A stretch of DNA of 64,000 nucleotides from Amylibacter sp. (GTDB lineage: Bacteria > Pseudomonadota > Alphaproteobacteria > Rhodobacterales > Rhodobacteraceae), in contig JAJFHZ010000029.1 of the NCBI GenBank assembly GCA_021775355.1, positions 99,814 through 163,813 on the forward strand, read 5' to 3'. Shown one piece after another: positions 47,675 to 55,461 of the stretch (position 1 is its first letter; every line of letters begins with the position of its first letter). The translations under genes and the position numbers were made by a program. Below the pieces are notes generated by a model. That model made no database searches, was not told where the DNA came from, and worked only from the letters and a program-made list of their open reading frames with translations.

Positions 47675-48591
47675 TGAACCATTTCGAAATCCTTTTGCTG
47701 GCCATTATTCTGGACGCCATATTGGGTGAGCCCAACTGGCTGTGGTCGCGTATCCCGCACCCCATACAGGTGGTCGGCGATTGCATCACGTGGTTTGACG
47801 AAGCCCTGAATAAGGGACCCTTGCAAAAGACAAAAGGTTTCCTGGTTGTCGCCATTCTTGTCATTACCTCTGGCATATTGGGCTGGGTTTTATCCTCACT
47901 GCCTGCTTACGGGGTTTTTGAGGTCATCATCGTTGCCATTTTTCTAGCCCATAAAAGTCTTGTTCAGCATGTAATGAACGTGGGTATAGCCCTTGCCAAA
48001 GATCTGCCATCAGGCCGCAATGAAGTTGCAAAAATTGTCGGTCGTACAACCGATCACATGCAGCCTAGCGATGTGGTGCGCGCAGCCATTGAAAGTGCTG
48101 CCGAGAATTTTTCCGATGGTGTCATAGCACCCGCCCTTTGGTATCTTTTTTTCGGATTGCCCGGCATCATGATTTACAAGGTGATTAACACCGCAGACTC
48201 TATGATTGGCTATAAAACCGAAAAACACGGCGATTTTGGTTATGCCGCCGCCAAGCTGGACGATATCCTGAATTGGGTGCCGGCACGGGTGACCAGCCTG
48301 CTGATTTGTCTAACGTCCAAACCTCGTGATCATATGAATGTTGTCCTTGATGACGCACCACTTCACCGATCCCCAAATGCAGGTTGGCCCGAAACGGCAA
48401 TGGCCGCCGTTCTGGGAATTGCCCTTGCCGGCCCACGTTTTTACAACGGGCAAAAGGTTGACTACCCATATGTCAACGCAGGCGCGCGCCATCAACTTGA
48501 TCCAGAGGATATTCGCCGATCAGTATCCACTTTGAATATCGTATGGATAGGATTTGCAATAGCCATGCTGTTAGGCGCATTGCTTTTATAG
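47674..48591 (+). CDS. cbiB: Adenosylcobinamide-phosphate synthase (CbiB/CobD)
   Basis: A 305-residue inner-membrane protein with about four to five helices. Family motifs are LDAILGEPNWLWSRIPHPIQ (about 11-30), VGRTTDHM, and ESAAENFSDGVIAPALWYL (about 140-158). Attaches aminopropanol (phosphate) to adenosylcobyric acid. Last gene of the three-gene plus-strand operon. Confidence 0.95.
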   Translation: MNHFEILLLAIILDAILGEPNWLWSRIPHPIQVVGDCITWFDEALNKGPLQKTKGFLVVAILVITSGILGWVLSSLPAYGVFEVIIVAIFLAHKSLVQHVMNVGIALAKDLPSGRNEVAKIVGRTTDHMQPSDVVRAAIESAAENFSDGVIAPALWYLFFGLPGIMIYKVINTADSMIGYKTEKHGDFGYAAAKLDDILNWVPARVTSLLICLTSKPRDHMNVVLDDAPLHRSPNAGWPETAMAAVLGIALAGPRFYNGQKVDYPYVNAGARHQLDPEDIRRSVSTLNIVWIGFAIAMLLGALLL

Positions 48592-48621
48592 AATACGGGG
48601 GTATGGAAATAAACTTCCTGC

Positions 48622-49458
48622 CTATAAGGCTTTTGAACTGTGGCCGATTCCGTTCATACATTCGTTTGCCCGCAAAACACAAATCGCTATATTATCTTGG
48701 TGTGGGGATTTTTTATGCAAAACGGCTTTCATTAATGCGCCCACAATTTTTTTAGAGCTTTTATGATTAACGGTACCCAGCGTTTCCGCAATTTCTTGAT
48801 CGCTCAGAAACTGCAATCCATCACTGGATGCAATAAGAAGATCCTCTTTGGCCAACTTAAAAGCTTTTCGGGGGCAATCCACATGCTTGAAATTTTCACC
48901 GACTATTACAGACAATAATGAATTTCGCATCGGATGATTAAGTGCCGCTTCTTTTGTCAGCGAGCCTTCTTTTGCCAAAGCATCTAGTTTTGGTGCCATC
49001 GAATGATCTTGGTTTAACTGTTTCAAAGCCCCGTCTCGGAAAAGATACAAAGGCGAGTCACCGATAGAAATCCAATACAGATAATTTGAAATAATAACCG
49101 TCGCCAAAAGCGTAGACCCCATACCTTCGGTTTCGGGGTTTTCCATCATATGCGTTCGAACATGTTCGTTTGCTGTTTCAGCTGCTATTTTCAATTTATG
49201 GCGCACGTTTTTTTGCAGCGCCTTCGGTGTTGATGTATCCGGCTTTAACGACTCCATAACCGTATCGGACACGATTGAGCTGGCCACGTGACCTGCCGCG
49301 TGGCCACCCAACCCATCAGCCAAAACCATAACCGCAAATTGCCGATCTTCCGGAATATAATACTCTAGCGCATCCTCTTGATAGTCACGCGCACCACGAT
49401 CGATCTTAGAACTAACGTCTAGATTTCTTTTGGCTTTGAAGAAAGGCAACATGGTCAT
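48622..49458 (-). CDS. PP2C-family Ser/Thr protein phosphatase
   Basis: A 278-residue soluble PPM phosphatase. Metal-ligand motifs are intact: RGARDYQEDA (about 21-30), VLADGLGGHAAG (about 45-56), the SSDG Asp (about 215) and HQDNIAICV near the end. It is the last gene of the kinase/TAXI cluster, 43 nt after the active kinase, and most likely reverses that kinase's phosphorylations. Confidence 0.92.
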   Translation of the reverse strand: MTMLPFFKAKRNLDVSSKIDRGARDYQEDALEYYIPEDRQFAVMVLADGLGGHAAGHVASSIVSDTVMESLKPDTSTPKALQKNVRHKLKIAAETANEHVRTHMMENPETEGMGSTLLATVIISNYLYWISIGDSPLYLFRDGALKQLNQDHSMAPKLDALAKEGSLTKEAALNHPMRNSLLSVIVGENFKHVDCPRKAFKLAKEDLLIASSDGLQFLSDQEIAETLGTVNHKSSKKIVGALMKAVLHKKSPHQDNIAICVLRANECMNGIGHSSKAL

Positions 49459-49501
49459 TGCTGCCCCTGATTATTGTTACGAAACACGCGCATAACACAC
49501 C

Positions 49502-50893
49502 TTAATTCGCAGGCTGAAAAAGTGTTTCAGGATTGGACGTATCCGAAGGATCCGCATTTGCATCTTCGGTTGCGGCCTCATTTGAAGATGTCTCAAGCGC
49601 CAATTCAGACATAATATCCGCAATAGACATCACCGGTTCAGAAGACTTATTCTCAATAGTATTCTCTGCCGACCCAGACGGCACAATTGATTTCTTTTCC
49701 GGCAAAGCTTCACCGTCAGTCATTTTTTTGGCTTCAATCACTATTGTTTGGGGTGCTTTATCTGGAACAGTCTCTTTTGATACGGTCGGTTCTTGAACTG
49801 AAATGACAGTCTGCGCCGCCTCGGGAATGCTGTTCTTTGATAAATACGCATAGGTTACTGCGCCGGACACCAACACAGATAGCCCAATGGCTGCGAATAC
49901 AGGTCTAACCGTGAACGAAAACTTCATATGTCGTTTGTTGGATTTCGCCGGCAAAGGTGCCATGTCGTTAACGAAACTGGTATCAAGCATCGCCAACCAA
50001 TCCTCGGCAGACTGGGATCGGCTTTGTGGGAACAGTTCCATATTTTTATCGATGGCTTCCAGAAAATTTTGTGGGTAACCCTTATAGCGACCGGCAACAG
50101 GTCTGTATAAATCGGGATTTCCCTGTGCGACCTCACTTAATCTTAGATTGCTATTCGGCGGAACCTCACCCGTAATACATTGGTATATGCTTGCAGCGAT
50201 ACCATACAGATCGCTTGCAGGGGTTTGTTCACTACCCTCAATATAAAACTCCTGCGGGGAATACCCTTCTTTCACAACCTGCAACTGGGCTGACAAAGCA
50301 CGGCTTGCCTTGCTGACTTCCTCTTTGGATGCACCAAAATCAATGATCTTTGGCTGACCACGATCATCAATCAGAATATTGTCGGGCGAAATATCGCGGT
50401 GCAGCATATCCATCGCGTGAATATAACTCATCGCATCAAGAATTTTCAGGGTAATATCGATAATTCTGTTGGGTTCAAACTTATAATCCGTATTCTCCAA
50501 TAATGTTAGCATATCAAAGCCGGTGACATGATCCATTGCCATATAAGCTGTCGCGTTTTCTTCAAACACATGATGTACGTGAACAATATTGGGATGTTTG
50601 AGTTTGGACAGTTTGACGGCTTCTTTAATAAAAAATTCAACCATATTCGCAAATTCGGTCATTTGCGCCTTTGACCGAATACCGACTACAAGCTGACTGC
50701 GCCGACAGATTGCCTTTGGAAAACATTCTTTTATAACAACGTTCCGGTTTAAACCGTCAGACGCCAAATAGGTCAAACCGAACCCACCATCATTAAGGAA
50801 CCTTCTGATCGTGTATTCCCCATTGAAAAGCGTTGCCCCTTCCGGCAGCTTATCCGAAAACTCCTGTATTTTTTTTACATTTGTCATCTGCAT
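49502..50893 (-). CDS. Membrane-anchored Ser/Thr protein kinase with periplasmic tail
   Basis: A 463-residue Hanks-type kinase with all key residues: Gly loop NDGGFG (about 34-39), Lys55 in VIKE, alphaC Glu91, HRD at 165-167 with Asn172, DFG at 185-187, and SPQE in place of APE near 212. One membrane helix spans about 332-350. The remaining 110 residues, predicted periplasmic, are acidic and Ser/Thr/Pro-rich. They contain SAENT (408-412) and SIADIM (423-428), also found at the end of the adjacent TAXI protein. Probably a receptor kinase. Confidence 0.92.
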   Translation of the reverse strand: MQMTNVKKIQEFSDKLPEGATLFNGEYTIRRFLNDGGFGLTYLASDGLNRNVVIKECFPKAICRRSQLVVGIRSKAQMTEFANMVEFFIKEAVKLSKLKHPNIVHVHHVFEENATAYMAMDHVTGFDMLTLLENTDYKFEPNRIIDITLKILDAMSYIHAMDMLHRDISPDNILIDDRGQPKIIDFGASKEEVSKASRALSAQLQVVKEGYSPQEFYIEGSEQTPASDLYGIAASIYQCITGEVPPNSNLRLSEVAQGNPDLYRPVAGRYKGYPQNFLEAIDKNMELFPQSRSQSAEDWLAMLDTSFVNDMAPLPAKSNKRHMKFSFTVRPVFAAIGLSVLVSGAVTYAYLSKNSIPEAAQTVISVQEPTVSKETVPDKAPQTIVIEAKKMTDGEALPEKKSIVPSGSAENTIENKSSEPVMSIADIMSELALETSSNEAATEDANADPSDTSNPETLFQPAN

Positions 50894-50941
50894 TCATCTA
50901 TTTGGCTTAACTTAAACCAATCCCACCAATGTAAGTTCAAT

Positions 50942-52006
50942 CTACTCGAACCCTTGTTTCATTAAATCTGCAATACTTGGCCCGGCAGCTGTATTTTCCG
51001 CCGAGTCTGATAACACTTGCATTGTAGCTTCCGCCTTATCCCAACCCGGAACCTCTTCGGAGAATGAAAATTGCTTCCATTTGGGGTGATTTGGGGGGAA
51101 CTGCAACGGCGCCATATTCGCCCGAAGCTGGCGCACAAAATTCGATCGTAACTTATATTCATTGCTGCCAACCGGATAACGGCCATACACGGCTAAAATC
51201 ACATCAACCGAAATTGTGGGTACAAATTTATCAGTCACCAAGCCTGGATAATCTTCAGGTGTAAACTCGGCGGCTTTGTACACGCCACTTAACGCTTGAT
51301 TAAACGGGATACCGATTAAGGTTAAACCTTCATCGGACCTGATACGTTGAAAAATTGCAGACGGTTTGCCCGTCAGGAAAAATGTTGCATCTATCTTACC
51401 GTCTTTCAACGCCTCAAGGGCAACATCATTCGGCATGGGAATAATATTTGCCTGCACCCCCAGCGCCCGCATAACCAATTGCGACGTCAGCCAGGTACCG
51501 CTGCCATTTTGGCCAATTGCAACTTTGCGATCTGCCAAATCCGAAATCGTGCGGATATCGGAATCTCTGGAAACGATCAGGTGTAATTCTGAACCATAAA
51601 CCTTAGCCAGATAACTTAATTTGGCAATACGCGGATCATTGGGGTTTCTGACTCTGAAATTCATCAACGTATCTGCGTTAACCAACGCAATATCCGCATC
51701 CCTGTAAGTCATCAAATCATTCAAGTTCTGAATAGCACCCGAACTTAAATAGGGAACGATACGAAAGTTTGACCTATTATCCAGCGCACGGGCAATGTCG
51801 GCACCAATTTCAACATAAGTGCCCGATGTTGTCGCCGTCAACAAACCAAGACGGCCTTGGTTTGCACGAATTGCAGAAGATGATTGCGCTTGTGTGGCCT
51901 TTGTAAACGCAACAATCAAAAAGATGATTGCCAAAAGGCAAATGCCCGCGCGATTTATAAATTCCAACATCTTCTTGGCCTCATAGGTTTCCAGTTGCTT
52001 TTCCAT
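50942..52006 (-). CDS. TAXI-family periplasmic solute-binding protein, membrane-anchored, with kinase-like tail
   Basis: A 354-residue TAXI (TRAP-associated extracytoplasmic immunogenic) protein. A short cytoplasmic head, then an uncleaved-looking helix (about 20-38), then the binding domain: LGLLTATTSGTYVEIGADIAR (52-72), VAIGQNGSGTWLTSQ near 169, GKIDATFFLTGKP near 207. C-terminal extension DSAENTAAGPSIADLMKQGFE shares SAENT and SIADhM with the kinase. Its start overlaps the stop of the other TAXI gene (TAATG). No TRAP permease genes accompany it. Confidence 0.88.
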   Translation of the reverse strand: MEKQLETYEAKKMLEFINRAGICLLAIIFLIVAFTKATQAQSSSAIRANQGRLGLLTATTSGTYVEIGADIARALDNRSNFRIVPYLSSGAIQNLNDLMTYRDADIALVNADTLMNFRVRNPNDPRIAKLSYLAKVYGSELHLIVSRDSDIRTISDLADRKVAIGQNGSGTWLTSQLVMRALGVQANIIPMPNDVALEALKDGKIDATFFLTGKPSAIFQRIRSDEGLTLIGIPFNQALSGVYKAAEFTPEDYPGLVTDKFVPTISVDVILAVYGRYPVGSNEYKLRSNFVRQLRANMAPLQFPPNHPKWKQFSFSEEVPGWDKAEATMQVLSDSAENTAAGPSIADLMKQGFE

Positions 52007-52959
52007 TATCGCACCAAAACATCTTCAAAATATGTGAAGCGTTTCCAACCCTCGACAGTTGCTGTCAAATCCAAATCCTTCCACTTTGGATGGCGTGGCG
52101 GTTGTTGTAATAACGGAATATCATCCAAGAAATCTTCGGAAAATTTGATTAGATTGTTATGACGAAAGCTGCCTTTGGCAAATTTGTTATACACCGCTAA
52201 AATCACGGGAACAGAAAGTGTAGGTACAAACTTGTTTTCAACTATTGTTGGATAATCATCGACCAAAAATTCTGACTGCTGATAGATACTTGCCAATTGG
52301 GATGAAAACGGAATCCCGACCAATTTCAATTCATCATCTTCACGTATGTTTAGCAAAAGCGGAAGCGGTTTTGCCCCGACAAAAAACACAGCCTCCAATG
52401 TACCGCGTCTTAATTCATCCAACCCAACTGTTGCACTCATAAACGCAGCCGATGTCTTGATACCTAAAATACGCATCACCAAACGAGACGTCAAAGCAGA
52501 ACCGCTACCTTTATTTCCCACGCTGATTTTTTTCGTTTCCAGATCATATATATCGTTTATGTCACTATCTTTTCGGACAAGAAGGTGCAGCTCCGAATCC
52601 GTGACTTTAGCAAGGTAAGCCAAATTCCCCAGTGCCGGGTGATTGGGCTTTGTAATCCTGATATTCGCTAAAATATCCGCGTTTACAAAAGCCAAATCTA
52701 CACCACGCAAATACAATAAATCATTGATACTTTGCTCAGAACCTTTTCCAAGCATTGCTCTGATTTGAACACCGGATTTACCGCTCATTGTGCGACTTAA
52801 ATCTTCGGCTAATCTGGCAGTTGTTGTCCCAATACCCCCAGCCATAATACCGATATTACGCTTAGGTTCCTGATTGGGTTGTGCAAATGCCTGCGATGAT
52901 ACAATCATGTACGCCACGCCTACAATCGCTACCAACACCGCATTAAACCTTATTATCAT
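52006..52959 (-). CDS. Second TAXI-family periplasmic binding protein
   Basis: A 317-residue paralogue of the neighbouring TAXI protein, with a signal peptide (AVLVAIVGVAYMIVSSQAFA, cleavage near 27) and the same core motifs (GIGTTTARLAEDLSR; ISVGNKGSGSALTSRLVMR; FVPTLSVPVILAVYNKF; PPRHPKWKDLDL). It lacks the C-terminal tail motif. Sequence similarity along the whole length points to a tandem duplication. 70 nt separate it from the pseudokinase gene upstream. Confidence 0.88.
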   Translation of the reverse strand: MIIRFNAVLVAIVGVAYMIVSSQAFAQPNQEPKRNIGIMAGGIGTTTARLAEDLSRTMSGKSGVQIRAMLGKGSEQSINDLLYLRGVDLAFVNADILANIRITKPNHPALGNLAYLAKVTDSELHLLVRKDSDINDIYDLETKKISVGNKGSGSALTSRLVMRILGIKTSAAFMSATVGLDELRRGTLEAVFFVGAKPLPLLLNIREDDELKLVGIPFSSQLASIYQQSEFLVDDYPTIVENKFVPTLSVPVILAVYNKFAKGSFRHNNLIKFSEDFLDDIPLLQQPPRHPKWKDLDLTATVEGWKRFTYFEDVLVR

Positions 52960-53029
52960 TAAACCTCAACTCCTTGTTTAATTGGAAACTACGCAGAACT
53001 TCAATTCAGCGAATACGCTGCGTCAAAGG

Positions 53030-54103
53030 TCATAAGTTGCTCACAATCAATCTTAAAAAGAATAAAAGTGCCGCAGCAATTACGGTAATGACAATTGTCG
53101 GCCTTATTACTGAAGTGGGTATATTCCAGTAAGTTTCCACAAATTTCGCGGGCCTGAACAAACTTTTGGTTTCCTCAACTTCGTGTGTTTCCTGCTTTAT
53201 GTCTAAATATCGCAACCATTCAGTGGCACTTTTAATTCGATCGCGTGGAAACGGTGCCAACGCAATATCCAACGCTTCCAGAAAGCCGGGCTGATACCCC
53301 TTCTTTTTCCCTGCCAAAGCTTTGTAAGGATCTTGGTTGCCCCGCGCGATTTCAGAAATACGTTGTATATTACTCTTTGGTGGGTTGCCTGTAATGGCAA
53401 AATACATACTTGCAGCCAGGCAATATATATCGGCAGAAGGGGATTGATCCCCTGTTTCAGCACTCATTTCCAAAGGGGCGTATTTATTTGCATTGGACGC
53501 TATTTTCGAGAATGCACGGCTTTCACGGCTTGGCCTATCCCGAAAGGTTCCGAAATCCACAAACAACGTCGGTTCAAGATCCTCTGTAAGCGTTATGTTT
53601 TTAGGTTCTATGTTCCGATGTAACAATTCCAACGCATGAATATCGTGCAGTGCCAATAAAAGCTTCGTTAATATAGACGTAATCTGCAATGGTGTTAATT
53701 CATAGCTATCATCGGTTACAGCATCATATAATGACACGCCTTTAACCGTTTCCTCCACCATATAAGCCGTATTGTTTTCCTCGAAAACTTCCAAGACAGT
53801 ACCAATATTCGGATTATTTAATTCTATCAGCTTATCCGCGTCTTTCAAAAATCCACGAATAAGGTTTTTATATTCATTGGCCCTATCGTTGGAAACAACC
53901 GCAACTTCAAAACCTTCACGCGCACAGATTTCGGATGGAAAAAACTCTTTTAGAATAACAGTACGCCCGTCAGTATCCGTCGCAAGATACTTGATCCCGA
54001 AATCCTTTATCCCAATAACGCTTTGAACAGAATAGACCCACGCTTTTAAAGCAGTCCCCACACCAAGCTCATCTTTGCTTGCCAATATAACGTCTTTTTT
54101 CAT
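53030..54103 (-). CDS. Membrane-anchored Ser/Thr pseudokinase
   Basis: A 357-residue homologue of the intact kinase. The catalytic Asp of HRD is Asn (LHRN at 161-164), the Gly loop is broken (VIGIKDFG), and the alphaC Glu is Asp88; Lys52, Asn169 and DFG (183-185) remain. It may still bind ATP but is unlikely to catalyse phosphotransfer. One membrane helix near 332-351 leaves almost no periplasmic part (unlike the kinase). First gene of the cluster, so made in step with it; a regulatory partner is likely. Confidence 0.9.
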   Translation of the reverse strand: MKKDVILASKDELGVGTALKAWVYSVQSVIGIKDFGIKYLATDTDGRTVILKEFFPSEICAREGFEVAVVSNDRANEYKNLIRGFLKDADKLIELNNPNIGTVLEVFEENNTAYMVEETVKGVSLYDAVTDDSYELTPLQITSILTKLLLALHDIHALELLHRNIEPKNITLTEDLEPTLFVDFGTFRDRPSRESRAFSKIASNANKYAPLEMSAETGDQSPSADIYCLAASMYFAITGNPPKSNIQRISEIARGNQDPYKALAGKKKGYQPGFLEALDIALAPFPRDRIKSATEWLRYLDIKQETHEVEETKSLFRPAKFVETYWNIPTSVIRPTIVITVIAAALLFFLRLIVSNL

Positions 54104-54458
54104 GTTTATCCCTCGGATAAAAAATCACGATTATTTTACTAAAAACGCATTGGCAGCACTTCACGCTACAAATTGTACACAAAATGAAAACATACTGTTG
54201 CTGGGGAATATGGCGATTCTAAGTCGAAAACTTGTCTTAGGTCAGCAGCTTACGTGACTAGGGGTGTTAAATCTGTGACTCTCGCATACCAACAATTTCG
54301 AATAGAATAACCCTAACTTCTAAACACATTTGATGCCCGTTTTTTAAAATGCTTCTAATCCGTAGGCTAAAATATCCCAATTTAACGTATTCACATTTGA
54401 TAAAATCGGTATTTTTATTGTGGTAAGGGGGCAACCTATGTATTTGGAAACTAAAAAC
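54104..54458. other. Intergenic region upstream of the kinase cluster; no gene seen
   Basis: A 355-nt, strongly AT-rich stretch that must carry the promoter of the pseudokinase operon. No credible coding frame or RNA gene is visible. A dyad or box for a specific regulator could not be identified. Confidence 0.6.
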
Positions 54459-54488
54459 GCAAACAGCCCCTGAAGGGGCTGCGTTTGC
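54459..54488. terminator. Terminator-like hairpin (AGCCCC/GGGGCT)
   Basis: AGCCCC-TGAA-GGGGCT forms a perfect core stem, extended by an offset GCAAAC/GTTTGC arm pair. A-rich on the left. It marks the left edge of the probable island and could terminate transcripts from either side. Confidence 0.6.
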
Positions 54489-54496
54489 TAATTTGG

Positions 54497-54516
54497 CAAC
54501 ACCATGGATGGTGTTG
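54497..54516. repeat. Inverted repeat CAACACCAT / ATGGTGTTG
   Basis: A perfect 9-bp dyad with a 2-nt centre, immediately before the att-like hairpin and overlapping its first bases. Could be a recombinase or regulator site. Confidence 0.6.
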
Positions 54517-54538
54517 GTTGCGGGGACTCGCAACCAAC
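54513..54538. repeat. att-like repeat of the tRNA-fMet 3' end within a 10-bp dyad
   Basis: GTTGGTTGCGGGG (54513-54525) is identical to 63531-63543, which holds the CCA end and acceptor stem of the initiator tRNA, in the same orientation. It is also part of a perfect inverted repeat GTTGGTTGCG-N6-CGCAACCAAC. The geometry fits the displaced end of an element that integrated into the tRNA gene. 13 bp is short, so chance is not excluded. Confidence 0.5.
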
Positions 54539-55059
54539 TTAACTTGCTATATCAAACCATGCCATTCCGCGGCAAATTGGTGCTGCGTAACGAAGATTGA
54601 CGGTACACCTTACGCTAAATCTGCAGTTTCAGCGACCGCTATATCGAGACGCTCAAGAAATCCGACTATTACACATATGTGAACCATCCGATCCTAGCCA
54701 CACATTACTGGGGATAATTGACGGTGCCGATGTGGAAAAATATGGGTGCCATCAGACACATTCTGCCTATGCGATTGCCGCATTGCATGCAGCACTTTGC
54801 ATTACGTTACAACATGGGCTGGCACTACGTGCACAGGATTATTTGTTCCACGAACAAGTCCTGCGTGAGGCTGTAATTGCGATGAGCTGTGACGTGACAT
54901 CGAATATGCTTCGATCCGTCAGGCAGAAGTTTTGGTGAAAAAAGCCCAGCAAATTGCAAAGAATTAACCAAAGTAGGACGCCGGTTATATGAACCTTGAA
55001 ACCTCAGAAAATAAGCCAAATCAGCTTTTTAGGCCGGTGCCAAAGCGGCCAACCCCGCA
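54539..55059. other. Decayed DNA at the left end of the island; no intact gene
   Basis: No frame here has a good ribosome site or recognisable domain. A 113-codon plus-strand frame (54597-54938) exists but I find no family resemblance. The neighbouring terminase remnant suggests degraded prophage sequence. Confidence 0.5.
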
Positions 55060-55281
55060 CTTGGGCGTTGTCAGGAGAAACTTAAAATTAAGCAATCTCC
55101 CAAAATTGAAGCAGGGCAAGTGCGATTGCCGGAAAGTGTGCCGTGGCCTACAGCGTTTCGGTCAGAAGTTGCAGTCCTCCCAAACGGCAAACATGATGAT
55201 CAGGTTGATAGCATGTCACAGATGTTAAATGTATTGGATCTCAGGCCGTACCATATCTGGGGAATCAGCCAGTATAAGTAG
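55060..55281 (+). pseudogene. Phage terminase large subunit, C-terminal remnant
   Basis: A plus-strand frame without a start reads IEAGQVRLPESVPWPTAF and VLPNGKHDDQVDSMSQML before a stop at 55279-55281. This is the typical end of terminase large subunits (nuclease-domain HDDQVDS). No upstream ATPase part is recognisable, so this is a fragment of a lost prophage. Confidence 0.8.
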
Positions 55282-55461
55282 AGATGTGTTTTATCCAACG
55301 GTGGTTCGCTACCAAGAGATACAAATTCGCCTCTGGGTTTCGCATCCCTGCCCTTCCTTGGTGACAGCACCACTTTGATTTGCATCAATACTTTTGCGTT
55401 GCAGTTGGTTTATACTATTATCGTAACTATTTTAGTATCATAGGCAATGCACGGAGGCGAT
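55282..55461. promoter_or_regulatory. Upstream region of the SDR epimerase gene
   Basis: 180 nt between the terminase remnant and the epimerase ATG, including an AT-rich tract (TATACTATTATCGTAACTATTTTAGTATCA) that could hold the promoter. Nothing else is evident. Confidence 0.4.

Noticed and set aside
49505..53161. LFxPA motif shared by the kinase end (TLFQPA) and the pseudokinase (SLFRPA)
   Set aside because: The two copies would lie on opposite sides of the membrane and the motif is short, so chance is the simpler explanation.
54597..54938. 113-codon ORF at the island's left end
   Set aside because: No ribosome site, no recognisable domain, and it lies in decayed phage-like sequence.
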